A DNA stretch of 64,000 nucleotides, from positions 310,001 to 374,000 of the forward strand of contig JAUTXW010000325.1 of the NCBI GenBank assembly GCA_030620095.1. The letters run 5' to 3'. Of this stretch, positions 11,580 through 22,922 are shown in pieces. The notes under the pieces were generated by a model. It saw only the letters and a program-made list of their open reading frames with translations, was not told where the DNA came from and searched no databases. The DNA is from Kuschelorhynchus macadamiae. Lineage: Eukaryota; Arthropoda; Insecta; Coleoptera; Curculionidae. Each line of letters begins with the position of its first letter. The first letter of the stretch is position 1. The position numbers and the translations under genes are program-made.

Positions 11580-13308
11580 ACAGTATCCGTCTATAAAGTA
11601 TCAAATTTTAACAGGTTATAACTCAAAGTCGAGGAGTGAAGATATTAAAATGCGGTTTTTTGACTGAATTTCTCAGAATTGCTTTTGCCTGTATTCTTGC
11701 CAAATCTCAATATCTTTTAAAAACAGCGAAAAAAAAGTTTTTTCCAATGCAGATTAAGGGCTTATCTCAGGAACACCCTGTATCTCTAACACTCAGTTAG
11801 AAGTCTAATCCTCCCTTTCAAAAGAAACAGCAGAAACAACAACTAATCGACAATTTTATTATAAACAGTTTTCTCTTGGAAGAAAAATAGTTCATACATT
11901 TTCGTTTTTGACGCACCACACCATACTTAGGGGCATTTATTTCAAACTCTAGGTTTTTTGTCACCCAAAATTCAGGTGAAACGTTGCTTCACCTGACATT
12001 TTTTGACAAAAGTGTCAGAAATTCGCCTACTCGAAAATCAATCCCAAGCTGAGTAAGAAAATTTTCAGAAACTGGGACAATGGAAAAGAAAAAAAGACAA
12101 AACAGAGACTCTGAAAACAATCGTCTAAAAGACATTTAACAACAAGCAATAATAAAATATCTCTTAGAAAAATGGCCCAAGTCTTAAACATGTCAAAGAG
12201 TAAGGTACATAATCTTTTAAAAGTAATTAAGTTTAAAGCGTATAAGATACAAACTTATCAAAAAATTTAAAATCATGCTATTGAAAAGAGATATATCATG
12301 GGTGAGACATTATTAGATCTGTTTAGAAATCAAGCGGATGCAATTCTAATGTCAGATGAAGCAACGTTTCACCTAAGTGGAAGAGTAAACAAACATAACT
12401 GCAGGATTTGGGGTGACGAAAATCCTAGAGCTTGAAACGAGTTAGGAGCATAAGTTAAATGTATGGTGTGGTGCGTCAAAAACAAAAATGTATGGACCCT
12501 TGTTTTTCCAAGAGAAAACTGTAACTGGAAACAATTATACAGATATGTGAGAAATTTGTTGTACCCTCAACTAGAATAAGAAGGAATACTGCATGAGGTA
12601 TATTTCCAATAAATTGGTGCCCCACCTCACTTTTCTGTAATAGCAAGGAATTCATTAAACACAACTTTTGAAAACAACTGGATATTTCGAGCTGGCCCCA
12701 TCGAATAGGCTCCCTATTCTCCTGATTTAACAATACCCGATTTTTTTATATGGGGGTATATTAATGACACGTGCTATAGTCCTACTACTGCAAATTTAAA
12801 TGAACTCAGAAATAACGTAATTAACATGTTTAATACAATTACCGCAGAAATGCTCCAGAATGCTTTTGCCAATTTTGTTTTTCGCCTACGTACATGCTTT
12901 GAAGAAAATGGAGGTCATATTCAGCAGCTAATGTATTAGTTATTAATTTATTTAATGCGTTTGTTCTGCTGTGTCTAATAAAATTAATGCAAATTAATTG
13001 TTGTTGTTTCTGTTGTTTTTTGTTCTGAAAGGTTATAACAAATTATATGTTTTTAGAAAGGGGAAGGATCAGGCTTCTAAATGAGTGTTAGAGATACAGG
13101 ATGTTCCATTTGAAATAAGCCCTTAATCTGCATTGGAAAAAAGTTTTTTTTTCGCTATTTTCAGAAAATTATTAACGCTTGGCAACAACGTAGGCAAGAA
13201 CTTGAAGCAATTCTAAGAAATTCAGTGAAAACCGCATCTTAATACCTTTACACACCTCGTTTTTGAGTTATAACCTGTTAAAATGTGATTTATAAATGGA
13301 CACCCTGT
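11580..13308 (+). mobile_element. Tc1/mariner-type element E2 with ~230-bp inverted terminal repeats
   Basis: The left arm (about 11580-11812) and right arm (about 13068-13308) are inverted copies, both containing AACAGGTTATAACTCAAA and 'ccaatgcagattaagggctt'. Outer ends read CAG(T/G)(A/G)T-like. Each arm is itself bounded on its inner side by a GGAACACCCTGTATC-like motif. TA duplication is not preserved. A decayed transposase lies between the arms. Confidence 0.8.
12080..12939 (+). pseudogene. DD41D-type Tc1/mariner transposase remnant
   Basis: Starts at the ATG at 12080 with a Lys-rich N-terminus, then has broken frames. The catalytic core is readable: ILMSDEATFHLSGRVNKHNC (first Asp), CRIWGDENPRA, a second-Asp site reading QxIGAPPHF where Asp is replaced by Ile, then YSPDLTIPDFFIWGY with the third Asp. 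Forty-one residues lie between the second and third positions. The end reads NFVFRLRTCFEENGGHIQQL and a TAG at 12937. Several in-frame stops are present. It is dead and belongs to a family different from T1/T2. Confidence 0.85.
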
Positions 13309-13361
13309 GTTGAGACATCAAATTTATAAAACATAACAACGTAACAATATTATTATTTCCT

Positions 13362-14083
<722 letters not shown>

Positions 14084-14460
14084 CAGTGTTTTCCCGTATA
14101 TTTTTCCACCCACCTAAAAAGTTTATTTGAATAGATACGGAAATGTCGTAAATACAAAAGTTGTTCGGTTTTTTATGAAGATTAAAGATATTATATCATT
14201 AGTGCGAAAATATTATTGGAAATGTCAAATTTTGACAGGTTGTCCGTTTTTTTAAATGAAACACCCTGTATATTAAACCATATTCTTGAAGATCTTTTTT
14301 GGATATATAAGCGTTTAAACATTAAAGAAATGGTAAGGTAATTTGCGCTAAAACATAATGAGCAATGATTAAGACAATTGCAATGAACGACGCCTTTTTG
14401 ACGTTTACCGGACAGAAGTAATTATTTACCAGCATTTTTAATATCTAATACGTTGGACGA

Positions 14461-15585
14461 TGGGTTATTCGGAAGAAGAGAAACTCGACATGATAGAATT
14501 ATTTTATTTACAGTAAAAATGCATCGATAGCTTGTTACGAATATCATAGATGGTTTCCAGATAGACCAACACCGACTTGTAGGACAATATTAAACATCGC
14601 TAAACAATTGAATGAAAGAAAAACACTTAAGCGAAAAGTTAGAATAGTGGAAAGAAACTTTGAAGAAGATTTACATATTTTATTATATTTTGAAGGTAAT
14701 TTTGAAACTTTTGTATTAAAATAATTTGTTTATCTTATTTATTCTTGTTTTAGAAAATTCTGAGCGCTCAATTCCCGATGCAGCCACTTTTTTTTTAACA
14801 AATCATGGCATAAAATCCACTAAGTTCTAAAACATTATAAATACAAGCCATATAAGTTTTTACCTACTCACGAATTAACCGATCAAAATAAAATAGGCCG
14901 ATTACACTTATGCCAAGAAATAGAAAGACGTGTTATGATGAACCAACTAAATCTGTCAAACATAATTTTCACTGACGAGGCAACATTTACCTCTGGAGGC
15001 ATGTTTAACCGGAAAAATAAGCATTTTTGGTCAAAAGAAAACCCGCGAGCTCTTCAGGCGGTCAAAATTCAGGGAAGAAGATCCCTACATGTTTGGTGTG
15101 GCCTTCTTAACAATCATGTTATTGGACCTATATTTTTAAATGGGAATTTAACCGGGCAAAGGTATCAGGAGTTATTAGAAAACGAAATCGAGGGGCATTT
15201 AGAACAACTGCCGATTAACTCATATCTTAATTTGATATGGCAGCAAGATGGTGCCCCTCCTCATAATGTCCAGCCGGTCACCAATTTTTTAAATGACAGG
15301 TATCCATTTTGGATTGGATAACATGGACCATTAAGATGGCCAGCAAACAGTCTTGATCTCTCTCCATTGGACATATTTTTGTGGGGTTATATGAAAAACA
15401 AGATATACTACAATAGGCCAAGATTCATCCAAGCTTTAGAGAAAAATATAGTCCAAACAATCGACGATTTAAACACCCAAACACCTCATTTTATCTACGC
15501 ATCCACACACAGAAAATTTAGAAGAAATATTCAGAAAAAACCAAGGAGGCTATATAGAAAACCAAAACTTAGTTCTTTAAGCTAG
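14461..15585 (+). pseudogene. Tc1/mariner-type transposase T2 (intron-containing, nearly intact DDE exon)
   Basis: Exon 1 starts at the ATG at 14461 (MGYSEEEKLDMIELFYL) and breaks at a 2-bp deletion near 14513. A 58-bp intron follows at 14696-14753. Exon 2 reads ENSERSIPDAATFFLTN, has a frameshift near 14825, then HKYKPYKFLPTHELTDQNK-like sequence. The DDE core has IIFTDEATFTSGG (first Asp), ENPRALQAVKIQGRRSLHVW, WQQDGAPPHN (second Asp), one stop at 15319-15321 and SLDLSPLDIFLWGYMKN with the third Asp. Forty positions separate the last two acidic residues. It ends at about 15585. One frameshift, one small deletion and one stop are all that disable it, so it died recently compared with neighbouring elements. 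Confidence 0.88.
14696..14753 (+). other. Intron in T2 transposase
   Basis: 58 bp, GAAG|GTAATT ... CTTGTTTTAG|AAAATT. It matches the T1 intron in place, phase and length. Removing it leaves a reading frame of the expected domain order. Confidence 0.75.
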
Positions 15586-15608
15586 TATTATTATTTACCT
15601 AGTTTATA

Positions 15609-15830
15609 TTATTGATTTTTTATGGTATTGTTTCTTTTCACTATTCTAACTTTTCGCTTAAGTGTTTTTCTTTCATTCAATTGTTTAATGATGTTTAATA
15701 TTATGCTACGAGTCGGTGTTGGTCTATCTGGAAACCGTCTATGATATTCGTTACGAGCTATCGATGCATTTTTACCATGTAAATAAAATAATTCTATCAT
15801 GTCGAGTTTCTCTTCTTCCGAATAACCCAT
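15609..15830 (-). CDS. Second, inverted copy of the transposase helix-turn-helix exon
   Basis: 73 codons from an ATG at 15830: MGYSEEEKLDMIELFYLHGK, then ARNEYHRRFPDRPTP and IIKQLNERKTLKRK. This is the DNA-binding part of the T2 transposase, lying in the right arm and pointing away from the DDE exon. Unlike the left-arm copy it has no frame break. By itself it could make only a DNA-binding peptide. Whether it is expressed is unknown. Confidence 0.6.
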   Translation of the reverse strand: MGYSEEEKLDMIELFYLHGKNASIARNEYHRRFPDRPTPTRSIILNIIKQLNERKTLKRKVRIVKRNNTIKNQ

Positions 15831-16252
15831 CGTCCAACGTATTAGATATTAAAAATGCTCGTAAATAGATACTTCTGACCGATAAACGTCAAAAAGGCCT
15901 CGTTCATTGCAATTCTCTTGACCATGGCTCACTATGTTTTAGCGCAAATTCCCTTACCATTTCTTTAATGTTTAAACGCTTATATATCCAAAACTAATTG
16001 ACAGAATATATTAAAAATATATATATTTGAAATTAGAAAAAAAAAATCTTCAAGAATATGATTTAATATACAGGGTGTTTCATTTAAAAAAACTAAGAAC
16101 CTCTCAAAATTTGACATTTCCAATAATATTTTCGCACTAATGATATAATATTCTAAATCTTCATAAAACACCCAACAACTTTTGTATTTACATTTCCGTA
16201 TCTATTCAAATAAACTCTCTAGTGGGGTGGAAAAATATACGAGAAAACCCTG

Positions 16253-16819
16253 TACATAAAAACGAAAAAAAAAATGAATGTCACGAAATGACTCGCGAAA
16301 TTAACCTTAAGCAACATATTCAGTGAAATTCACGTTAAATGTGAAACAGTAATTACTTTCAATAATCTAAAGGTGCAGTTAAATATATTTTTATATGCTA
16401 TTGTCTATTACTTATTTTATTAAGAAATGACAAATCTAATCAGTACAAATAAAAGGATATGAATAAACGATTAAACGGTTTTGCGGTGAAGTCATTAATC
16501 ACTTTCATTTATTATTCATTTTTATAATTACGATTTTTGGGTAAAATTAAAAAGTGCTATAGAACACAACGTTTTCTTCAAAAATATGTACAATTTTCGA
16601 AAAATGCCTGCGGCTTCAGCATTAAATGAATGCCAAGATTTCGTATTCATTCTTGGTCTGATAAACTGACACATGATTAACTATAACATTCTGATGCCGC
16701 TCCTAGAATTTCACGCCCTAAGTCCAGTCGGTGCTAAAGACAGCTAAATATCAGCTGTTTTCAGCCAAAAAATGAAACACCATAATTTTGTTTAATAAAA
16801 CAATAAATCAACCCAGTAT
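16253..16819. other. No gene recognised
   Basis: AT-rich; no domain or repeat edge identified. Confidence 0.45.
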
Positions 16820-17101
16820 ATATACATTCCAGCTTCCATTAAACCCGATAAGAGATTTTTTTTTCTAGGATGATTTGATATGGTAGGACGAACGTGAAAC
16901 TAAGTTTGCGACCTCGAAAGCCCTGTATAGAATTTTGGTAGGCGAAAAACCTCGAAATTTTGGCACTTCTTTTTCGGTTTGTAACTCGTAAAGGATGCGT
17001 TCTACAGAAAAAGTTACTCTCGCCTTTTTTAAAGGAGACAAAATTTTCTACAAAATACACTGCAACTTATTTAACATGATCTTAATTCTATTCTACACTA
17101 C

Positions 17102-17109
17102 ATATATAC

Positions 17110-17173
<64 letters not shown>
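17102..17173. repeat. (TA)n microsatellite
   Basis: Starts with TATATACA-type units and becomes pure TA; lies just inside the left arm. Confidence 0.95.
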
Positions 17174-17177
<4 letters not shown>

Positions 17178-17424
17178 CTAGTGAAATATTGAAAAATGTC
17201 GGTTTATTTTTCATAAAAGTGATGATAATTACAAGGTTTATATGACAAAAAAATAAAAATAATTAGTGATATGTATAATAATAACATTATCATTTGTAAT
17301 AATCATGTTTTAGATGCGTTTTGAAGGCCCAGGTTCAGACTCTTCATCCTCAAAAAAATCAATATCCTCCTCGGATTCTGTCTTTTCTTCTTCCTCTTCC
17401 AGTCCTTTCTCGTCAACTAAATCA

Positions 17425-17949
17425 TTATCGTTCACATCTCACATCGTTGATGACCCCGATCTCAATTGGTGGGGCTTTGAAGTATGAAGTGCCCGAACAG
17501 TGTTGTGTGGTGCACTTGAACCCAGATTTTCGGCAGGTGCATGGAGTGGTACATCCATTCTTGCAGCTGCAGAACTCTAGTTTCAGCAGTGGCTGAGATG
17601 CCGGTACCTTCTTGATCTGAATGGGGGTGATTAGTCTCGTTTCCACTCCCATTCTAATGCATCTAAGATGTTCCCCAGCCAGCAATGAACCCAGTGAAAT
17701 GTTCTGAAGCTATGATGGTCAGTTGTATATTTTTGTTGACGATCTTGGTGATCTCGTGAACCTGGCCTTTGTTGGCATTTTGACGAAGAGGTGGTACCTC
17801 AGCACATCGATCCCTTTTGTTGAGATTTCTCCAATGACATACAGTGCCATCAAAATTTCCTCCCCTGCTCTGATGATTTGGGCAGTTGAGGCCTTGTAGA
17901 ATGTAGAAGCTGCTCTTTCAGGGCAGAGGTTTTTTCGATAAGGACACAT
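17425..17949 (-). pseudogene. Fragment of a Cys-rich (CXC-like) insect protein family
   Basis: Two minus-strand blocks. Bases 17949-17719 hold KASTAQIIRAGEEILMALY and LRYHLFVKM. Bases 17685-17425 hold a Pro-rich lead-in (LITPIQIKKVPASQPLLKL) and a Cys-dense segment, FCSCKNGCTTPCTCRKSGF followed by KCTTQHCSG. The order 'AGE..LLALY - RY..F.K - pro-rich - CxCxxGC..xCxCRKxGxxC' matches, from memory, the C-terminus of a multi-copy arthropod protein family of unknown function. The last cysteines are changed and the link between blocks is broken. No enzymatic function can be assigned. It may be transposon-associated, because it sits between long inverted repeats. Confidence 0.55.
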
Positions 17950-18529
17950 AGCTTTTTCTAGCCATGACTATATGGAGACGAGGTTGTATCGCAGGCAGAG
18001 AATGCTTCCCTTTCGTAACCCTTTTTCACTGAACAAACCTAAGGGATATGGCGCCAGTTTAGCTGAAGTAGGGTTTTCAGATTCTCTGGACAAAATCATG
18101 AAGAGTGATCAGTGTTACAGTTGTGATAGCCTGTATATTCTTCAGCCCCCACACCTGTCCTGTACATCCTACTAGTACTTCTACAACATAGGTACCTTTA
18201 AAAATATCAAGCCATGTAGGAAAGAGTTGGTTAGGATGACACAAATTTTACTGTTTTTCTGGGGGAAAATTTTATTTACTTTAAAAAAGATGAGAATACC
18301 ATTTTCTGTAGGACGAATCATTTACTAGTTACAAGCCAAAAACTGAAAAGTGCCAACATTTCGTGATTTTTTGCCTATACCAAAAGTTGTCCCTAGGTCT
18401 TTCGAGGTCGCAAACTTAGTTTCACGTTCTATTATACCAAAATATCCTAGAAAAAAAAATTTACCTGAATTAATGTAAGCTGGATACCTCTCACGCTACC
18501 TATTTCTTAATTTTTTAAAATTTTATTAG

Positions 18530-19230
18530 CCCGCAATTTTGTTCAGCCACCTTGTACTCGTATCAAAGACGACAGACAAACCGACGGAATTGAGAAAACA
18601 TGTTTTTTTGCATATAGGGACGCTAAAACGTGAAGATATGTAAAACCTGTGAGGGTGAGTTTTTTTCTCTATATCATACTTATTTCTTGCATAAAATTTG
18701 AAATCAATCTAATAAAACGTAAAAAAACACGAAAATTCGATTTCCACTGCTGTATTTTAAAAAATACTATGACAATATTGTTTCGTTTACTCAAAATGTA
18801 TTACATTCTATCTGAAGAAGTTACTGTGTAACCAAACAATATTGTCATACTATTTTTCAAACTACAGTAGTGGAAATCGAATTTTCGTGTTTTTTTACTA
18901 GTACTTGATTTTTGTGCAACGTTTGAAGTAAATTGGATTAGTCTTTTAGAAATAATTTTTTTAACATTTCACTATACCGCCATTGTGTTCCTCCATACTG
19001 GATTTTTACCAAAATGTTACCAGGCCATCCCCAAATGAGTTTTAATTTTTGACCAAAAATTGAAGGCAATCGTGTAAGTAGATTTTTAGCTATGCCGCGA
19101 ACCTGCATACAGACCGACAGGCACACAGACCGACGGAATTGAGAAAACCTGAAACCTGAAGATCTGCAAAAATTTCGGAGGGTGATTTTTTCACTATTAC
19201 AATACTTCCCTTTTACGAGGGAAGTAAAAA
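18530..19230 (+). repeat. Dispersed ~130-bp-unit repeat, with foldback inserted
   Basis: Units contain 'cgccattgtgttcctccat', 'ttaccaggccatcccca', a 'cagaccgacaggcacac' tract, then 'gatctgcaaaaatttcgga'. The copy ends in a perfect hairpin: ACTTCCCTTTTACGAGGGAAGT. A 180-bp palindrome (18719-18898) sits in the middle. Confidence 0.75.
18719..18898. repeat. 180-bp foldback (palindromic MITE-like sequence)
   Basis: Arms of about 65 bp: GTAAAAAAACACGAAAATTC at the left and its reverse complement at the right. They share CAATATTGT and GATTTCCACT and enclose a ~50-bp loop. There is no reading frame. The target duplication is unclear. Confidence 0.8.
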
Positions 19231-20307
19231 GTAAAATTAATACACTGTTGTAATTAAATTAACGATTTTTTAATTAATTATGTTACATATTATTTAAATT
19301 CGATAATCAGTACTTTTTTAATATATTTTTTAAGAACAACACAAAAATCTCCAAATATTTCATATTTAAAGTTTTTTCTTATTTACACGAGTACCGGAGA
19401 TACAATGCCTGTTTAAATATATGTGGATCACCCAGTACGTTTTGGTAAATAGCCATATAATAATAAAGTATATTTCAAGTTAAGTACTTGTAATTAATTT
19501 ACTATTGTTTATAACTTTCAAGTCAACCAACTCCCTACAAATAATGTATGCGATGGACAACCAAAAAACACATTTCAGAACAATAAATTTTAATTAACTT
19601 TCTACTACACTGTAACAAGATAAAAACCTCTAGTTTGTGTGGTTTAGATCTGTGATTATGAACATTTTTATGATATGCCGCCCATTGGACCATAACTGAT
19701 TTGTTGCAAATAACTTTTGTGTTTCTTTCACTTTACTTTCTTGGCCTTAATTGATTTACGAGCGATAATGATAATGCTTGCCTACGTCAAAAGAGTCTTT
19801 ACGTACCTATATCAATATTAAAAAGACGTAATTTGATTAATGCTATTGAAAAACCGTTATGGAAACGATCGTAAGTTTTGTCATAACCCGATGTGAAATA
19901 TGTTCGAGTAAGGCTTGGAATGCAGAATAAAATTGCCATGAGAATTTCTTTTAACGCAGTATATTATGTAATTAATTACACTATAATAAATTACAGGAAC
20001 TGATTTTCCACGTTATAAAATATATTATTTAACAAAGTACGGTTTGTAATTGCCACCTATGTTCGAGGAAAAAAAAAGGTCCATAATGACACTTTCCTGT
20101 TCTGTTGCTGTTTCAGAGTGACCCTTTTTAATAATTATTTCTTCTCGTGCCGCCTACATAAGTGAAGATTGGATCAAATAATGATCTGTTCTTAAAATGA
20201 CAAGTGCACTGTCTGCGTCCTGGCCCTATGTAGTAATCCTTTAATTAATGTGTTAAAAAATTCTATTTCGGAAAAGTAAAAGTCGTTTTGCCCAAAATGT
20301 GATTTGA
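19231..20307. other. AT-rich, no gene recognised
   Basis: Precedes the RTE-like RT fragment and may hold its unrecognisable upstream part. No frames matched. Confidence 0.4.
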
Positions 20308-20915
20308 AGACAAGGATGCATTGTTTCACCCATGCTATTTAACATATATGGAGAGTACATAATGAGAAAAGTCTGATAGTCCGTTATCATTAATTATTTT
20401 TGTTACATATTAGATTAAAGTAATACATTTTCTTTTTTTTCTAATACACTTTAATTACTATATTAGTTCAGTACACTTTTTGTTTAACTTTATTTATTTT
20501 CCTTGTATAACGATACCAATACAGAGTTTAAGGTCGCGTAATTTTAAATTCAATCTCACTTTTGTTAGGTCACCTGGATTCATTAACCGCTTTAAGGCAG
20601 TGTTAGGAATATAACGAATGTAATATTTACAATTTATGTATTTGCATTGACCTATCGAAAAATATGATTTTTTTCGTTTTTTTTTTGTTTTAAGGTAAAT
20701 TTCGCTTTGTCCATAAAATTGTAACAGTTTTCCTGCGACAATAAGCATACTTTTGTTTGTTTGTTTGGAGAAGAGGATTAACGATAGGTGAAAAAAAGGT
20801 CACGAACCTCAGGTACGCTGACGATACCTTAATTTTAGCCTGCTCAGAGGAACAACTAGGTCACATAATGAAAAAGCTGGACAAGTTCAGTAGAGAATAT
20901 AGTCTTGCGCTAAAT
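20308..20915 (+). pseudogene. RTE-like reverse transcriptase, 5' part
   Basis: Bases 20308-20370 read RQGCIVSPMLFNIYGEYIMR, an RT domain-4 motif of RTE/BovB-type elements. The frame is broken by ~395 bp of unrelated sequence (20371-20765). It resumes as LTIGEKKVTNLRYADDTLIL, with the catalytic YADD, and ends at SREYSLALN, where a hAT element begins. The product would be the endonuclease/RT of an RTE-like element; the upstream endonuclease is not recognisable. It continues at 22923. Confidence 0.85.
20371..20765. other. Insertion within the RTE-like RT
   Basis: About 395 bp separate two consecutive RT motifs that are normally ~10 residues apart. The stretch is AT-rich with an 84-codon minus frame (20748-20494) that resembles nothing I know. 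No clear terminal repeats or target duplication were found. Confidence 0.45.
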
Positions 20916-22922
20916 CAGGGGCGTGCAGTCCATGGAAGCAAGGGAAGCAGTGCAAAACATCTTCTAAAATGTAATTTTCGAAATAGGAAACCATTATTTA
21001 GTTTATATTAAAAATGCTAAAATATTATCTTAATTATCAAGTCCATAATAAGTGCGACCCCTTGACTCCGACCGAGCCACAAGTCCTGTATGCTTGATTT
21101 CCTGTGAATCGAGCGAGAGGTTATTGAACTTTCCACCGGCTGTTTGCAATTTTTGCATTTCAGTCGCGTGCTTTAAGTGGGGGCGGAAGCTATCGTTGGG
21201 GTAGTTTCTTTGTTTGAAGGGCTATCCGTGGGTTGTGTGATACGTACGTGGATATGCAAATACCGTCAACTTCGGCTGTCGGTAATAACGTTGAAAATGT
21301 TGGAGAATTTAGTAAGAAGAGTGTGTGTGTGTGTGTCTTAATAATAAAGGGATTTTCAACATTAAACTTCGCTGATAAGCTTCAAATAATTTCCAAAGGA
21401 AGGGCAAAACCGCCTATGAAAAATTTAACCACAAAAATGAAAAACTGTATTAGACATTTTTATCCGGAAAAAAAATACGAACAATTTAAATGGCTAACAG
21501 GGTGTTGAAATATAAGTAAATTATTGTTGTTTTTCGCGGAACGTCGAATCGAATCCAGAATGATTTAATTTGCGCTGTTGCAACCATTATTCTAAAAAGA
21601 ATTAAGCAGGAGATTGGCGAGGGGCGGTTCATTGCTATTGTTCCGACGAAACAACTGATATCACTAATTTTAGCCAATTATCTATAGTAATACGCTACGT
21701 TAAAATAGGCGAAAGTATTCAAGAGCGATTTTTAGGTTTTAAGAATGTGTCCGAAAATCGTACAGCAGATGCATTATATACCGTAGTTTATAACGTTACT
21801 AAAGAAATTAATGGAGAGAAAAAATTAGTTGCTCAAAGCTATGATGGAGCTGCAGTGATGGCAGGACAATTAGGGGTTCTGCAAGCTGAAGTTCGAGAAA
21901 CTTTCCCAAGTGCTGTGTTTGTCCACTGTTTTGCTCATAAATTAAATTTAGTTTTATCCCAGTCCATCAAAGAGGGTAAAGTATTTTTCGTTACTTTAAG
22001 TGGCATGGCTGCTTTTTTTTTCAAGTCAACAAAACGTACACAAGCTTTGGACTCCATTGTCCACAAACGATTGCCCAAAGTAGCTCCTACTAGGTGGAAC
22101 TATAATGGAAGACTTGTGTTAACAGTATCTGAAAATCGTGAATCACTGATTCATCTATTTGAGAATATAATAGAAAATAATGAAGACGTGAGCAATAAAT
22201 AGTTCGAGGGGTTTTTGGACTGTTTGAAACGAGATTTTAATTTTAATTATTTGTTGAACATAGTTTCAGAAATATTTCCATTCTCGGACAATGTTTTTAA
22301 TATATTACAAACTGAAACAAATGATATTGCTTTTTGCCTAAAAAAAGTGGATGATTTTAAGTCTATGTTAAGCCAAAAAAGAGATCACTTTGACCTATTT
22401 TGGGAGAAAACGATGACGTTAAATGTAGAGCTACAAGCCAAGCGTCTTCGAACAGACAAGGTCGGAGATGTTCAAACATCATACAGACGCCTCTTTTATG
22501 AAATAATCGATCAAATTCAGCAACAAATAAACTATAGATTTAACGGTTTAAATGATTTTAAATTCCTAAACTAATGCAATTTTTAAAAGACAAGGAGCTG
22601 GAAGATACCTTCACCGAAATGTCGAAACTGTGTGAATTAGTATTGACAATACCTGCCACAAGTTCATCAGTAGAACGCAATTTTTCAACACTTAAACGTA
22701 TAAAAAATTTCGTGAGAAATTAAACGGAGCAGGAGAGAGTTTCGCATACATCGCTGTTGTCTATTGAAAATAAACTTCTCCAAAATATGTCGGAGCATCG
22801 ACGTTTTTATGATGACGTCATTGACGATTTTGCAAAAATTTATCGAAGAATCGAATTACATTAAAAATAGGTAAGTTTCTAAAAATTGCTTCCCTCTCTT
22901 AAAAGTTCACCGCACGCCCCTG
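20916..22922 (+). mobile_element. hAT transposon inserted in the RTE-like element
   Basis: Ends CAGGGGCGTGC (left) and GCACGCCCCTG (right) are perfect 11-bp inverted repeats. Flanking 8-mers CGCTAAAT (20908-20915) and CTCTAAAT (22923-22930) match at 7 of 8, as expected of a hAT target duplication. Length is 2007 bp. Removing it and one 8-mer rejoins the RT reading frame. Confidence 0.93.
21233..22863 (+). pseudogene. hAT transposase (TTF-finger / ZMYM1-like type), decayed
   Basis: Bases 21233-21508 carry the N-terminal lead into the TTF zinc finger (FADKLQIISKGRAKPP, YEQFKWLTGC), interrupted by a (GT)n run that reads as CVCV. The finger itself is lost. Near 21640-21720 the CDETTD and RFLGFKNVSEN region is in broken frames. 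Bases 21747-22202 hold SYDGAAVMAG and FPSAVFVHCFAHKLNLVL, with the second catalytic Asp and the conserved CxxH. Bases 22215-22574 cover the middle. Bases 22573-22863 hold the dimerisation region, LVLTIPATSSSVERNFSTLK and RRFYDDVIDDFA, with a single stop at 22723-22725. This is a nearly full-length cut-and-paste transposase, disabled by deletions and stops. Confidence 0.9.

Larger units (their letters stand above)
14084..16252 (+). mobile_element. Tc1/mariner-type palindromic element with ~575-bp arms (T2)
   Basis: Flanked by TA on both sides (14082-14083 and 16253-16254). Ends read CAGTGTTTTCCCGTATA and, inverted, CAGGGTTTTCTCGTATA. The arms 14084-14658 and 15628-16252 are inverted copies; the right one has a ~50-bp AT-rich extra segment near 15990-16040. 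The arms include the 5' flank and the first ~200 bp of the transposase gene, so the helix-turn-helix exon occurs twice, in opposite directions. The unique centre carries the intron and DDE exon. Confidence 0.88.
16820..18495. mobile_element. Inverted-repeat element carrying a Cys-rich gene fragment
   Basis: Arms of about 230-255 bp at 16820-17075 and 18240-18495 are inverted copies. Shared text includes 'aaactaagtttgcgacctcg' and 'cttttttaaag'. The centre has a (TA)n array and the minus-strand Cys-rich fragment at 17425-17949. The transposon superfamily cannot be told, since no transposase is recognised and no target duplication was found. Confidence 0.65.

Noticed and set aside
20494..20748. 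84-codon Lys-rich minus frame as a gene
   Set aside because: Lies wholly in the insert between RT motifs and resembles no family; kept only as an unidentified insertion.
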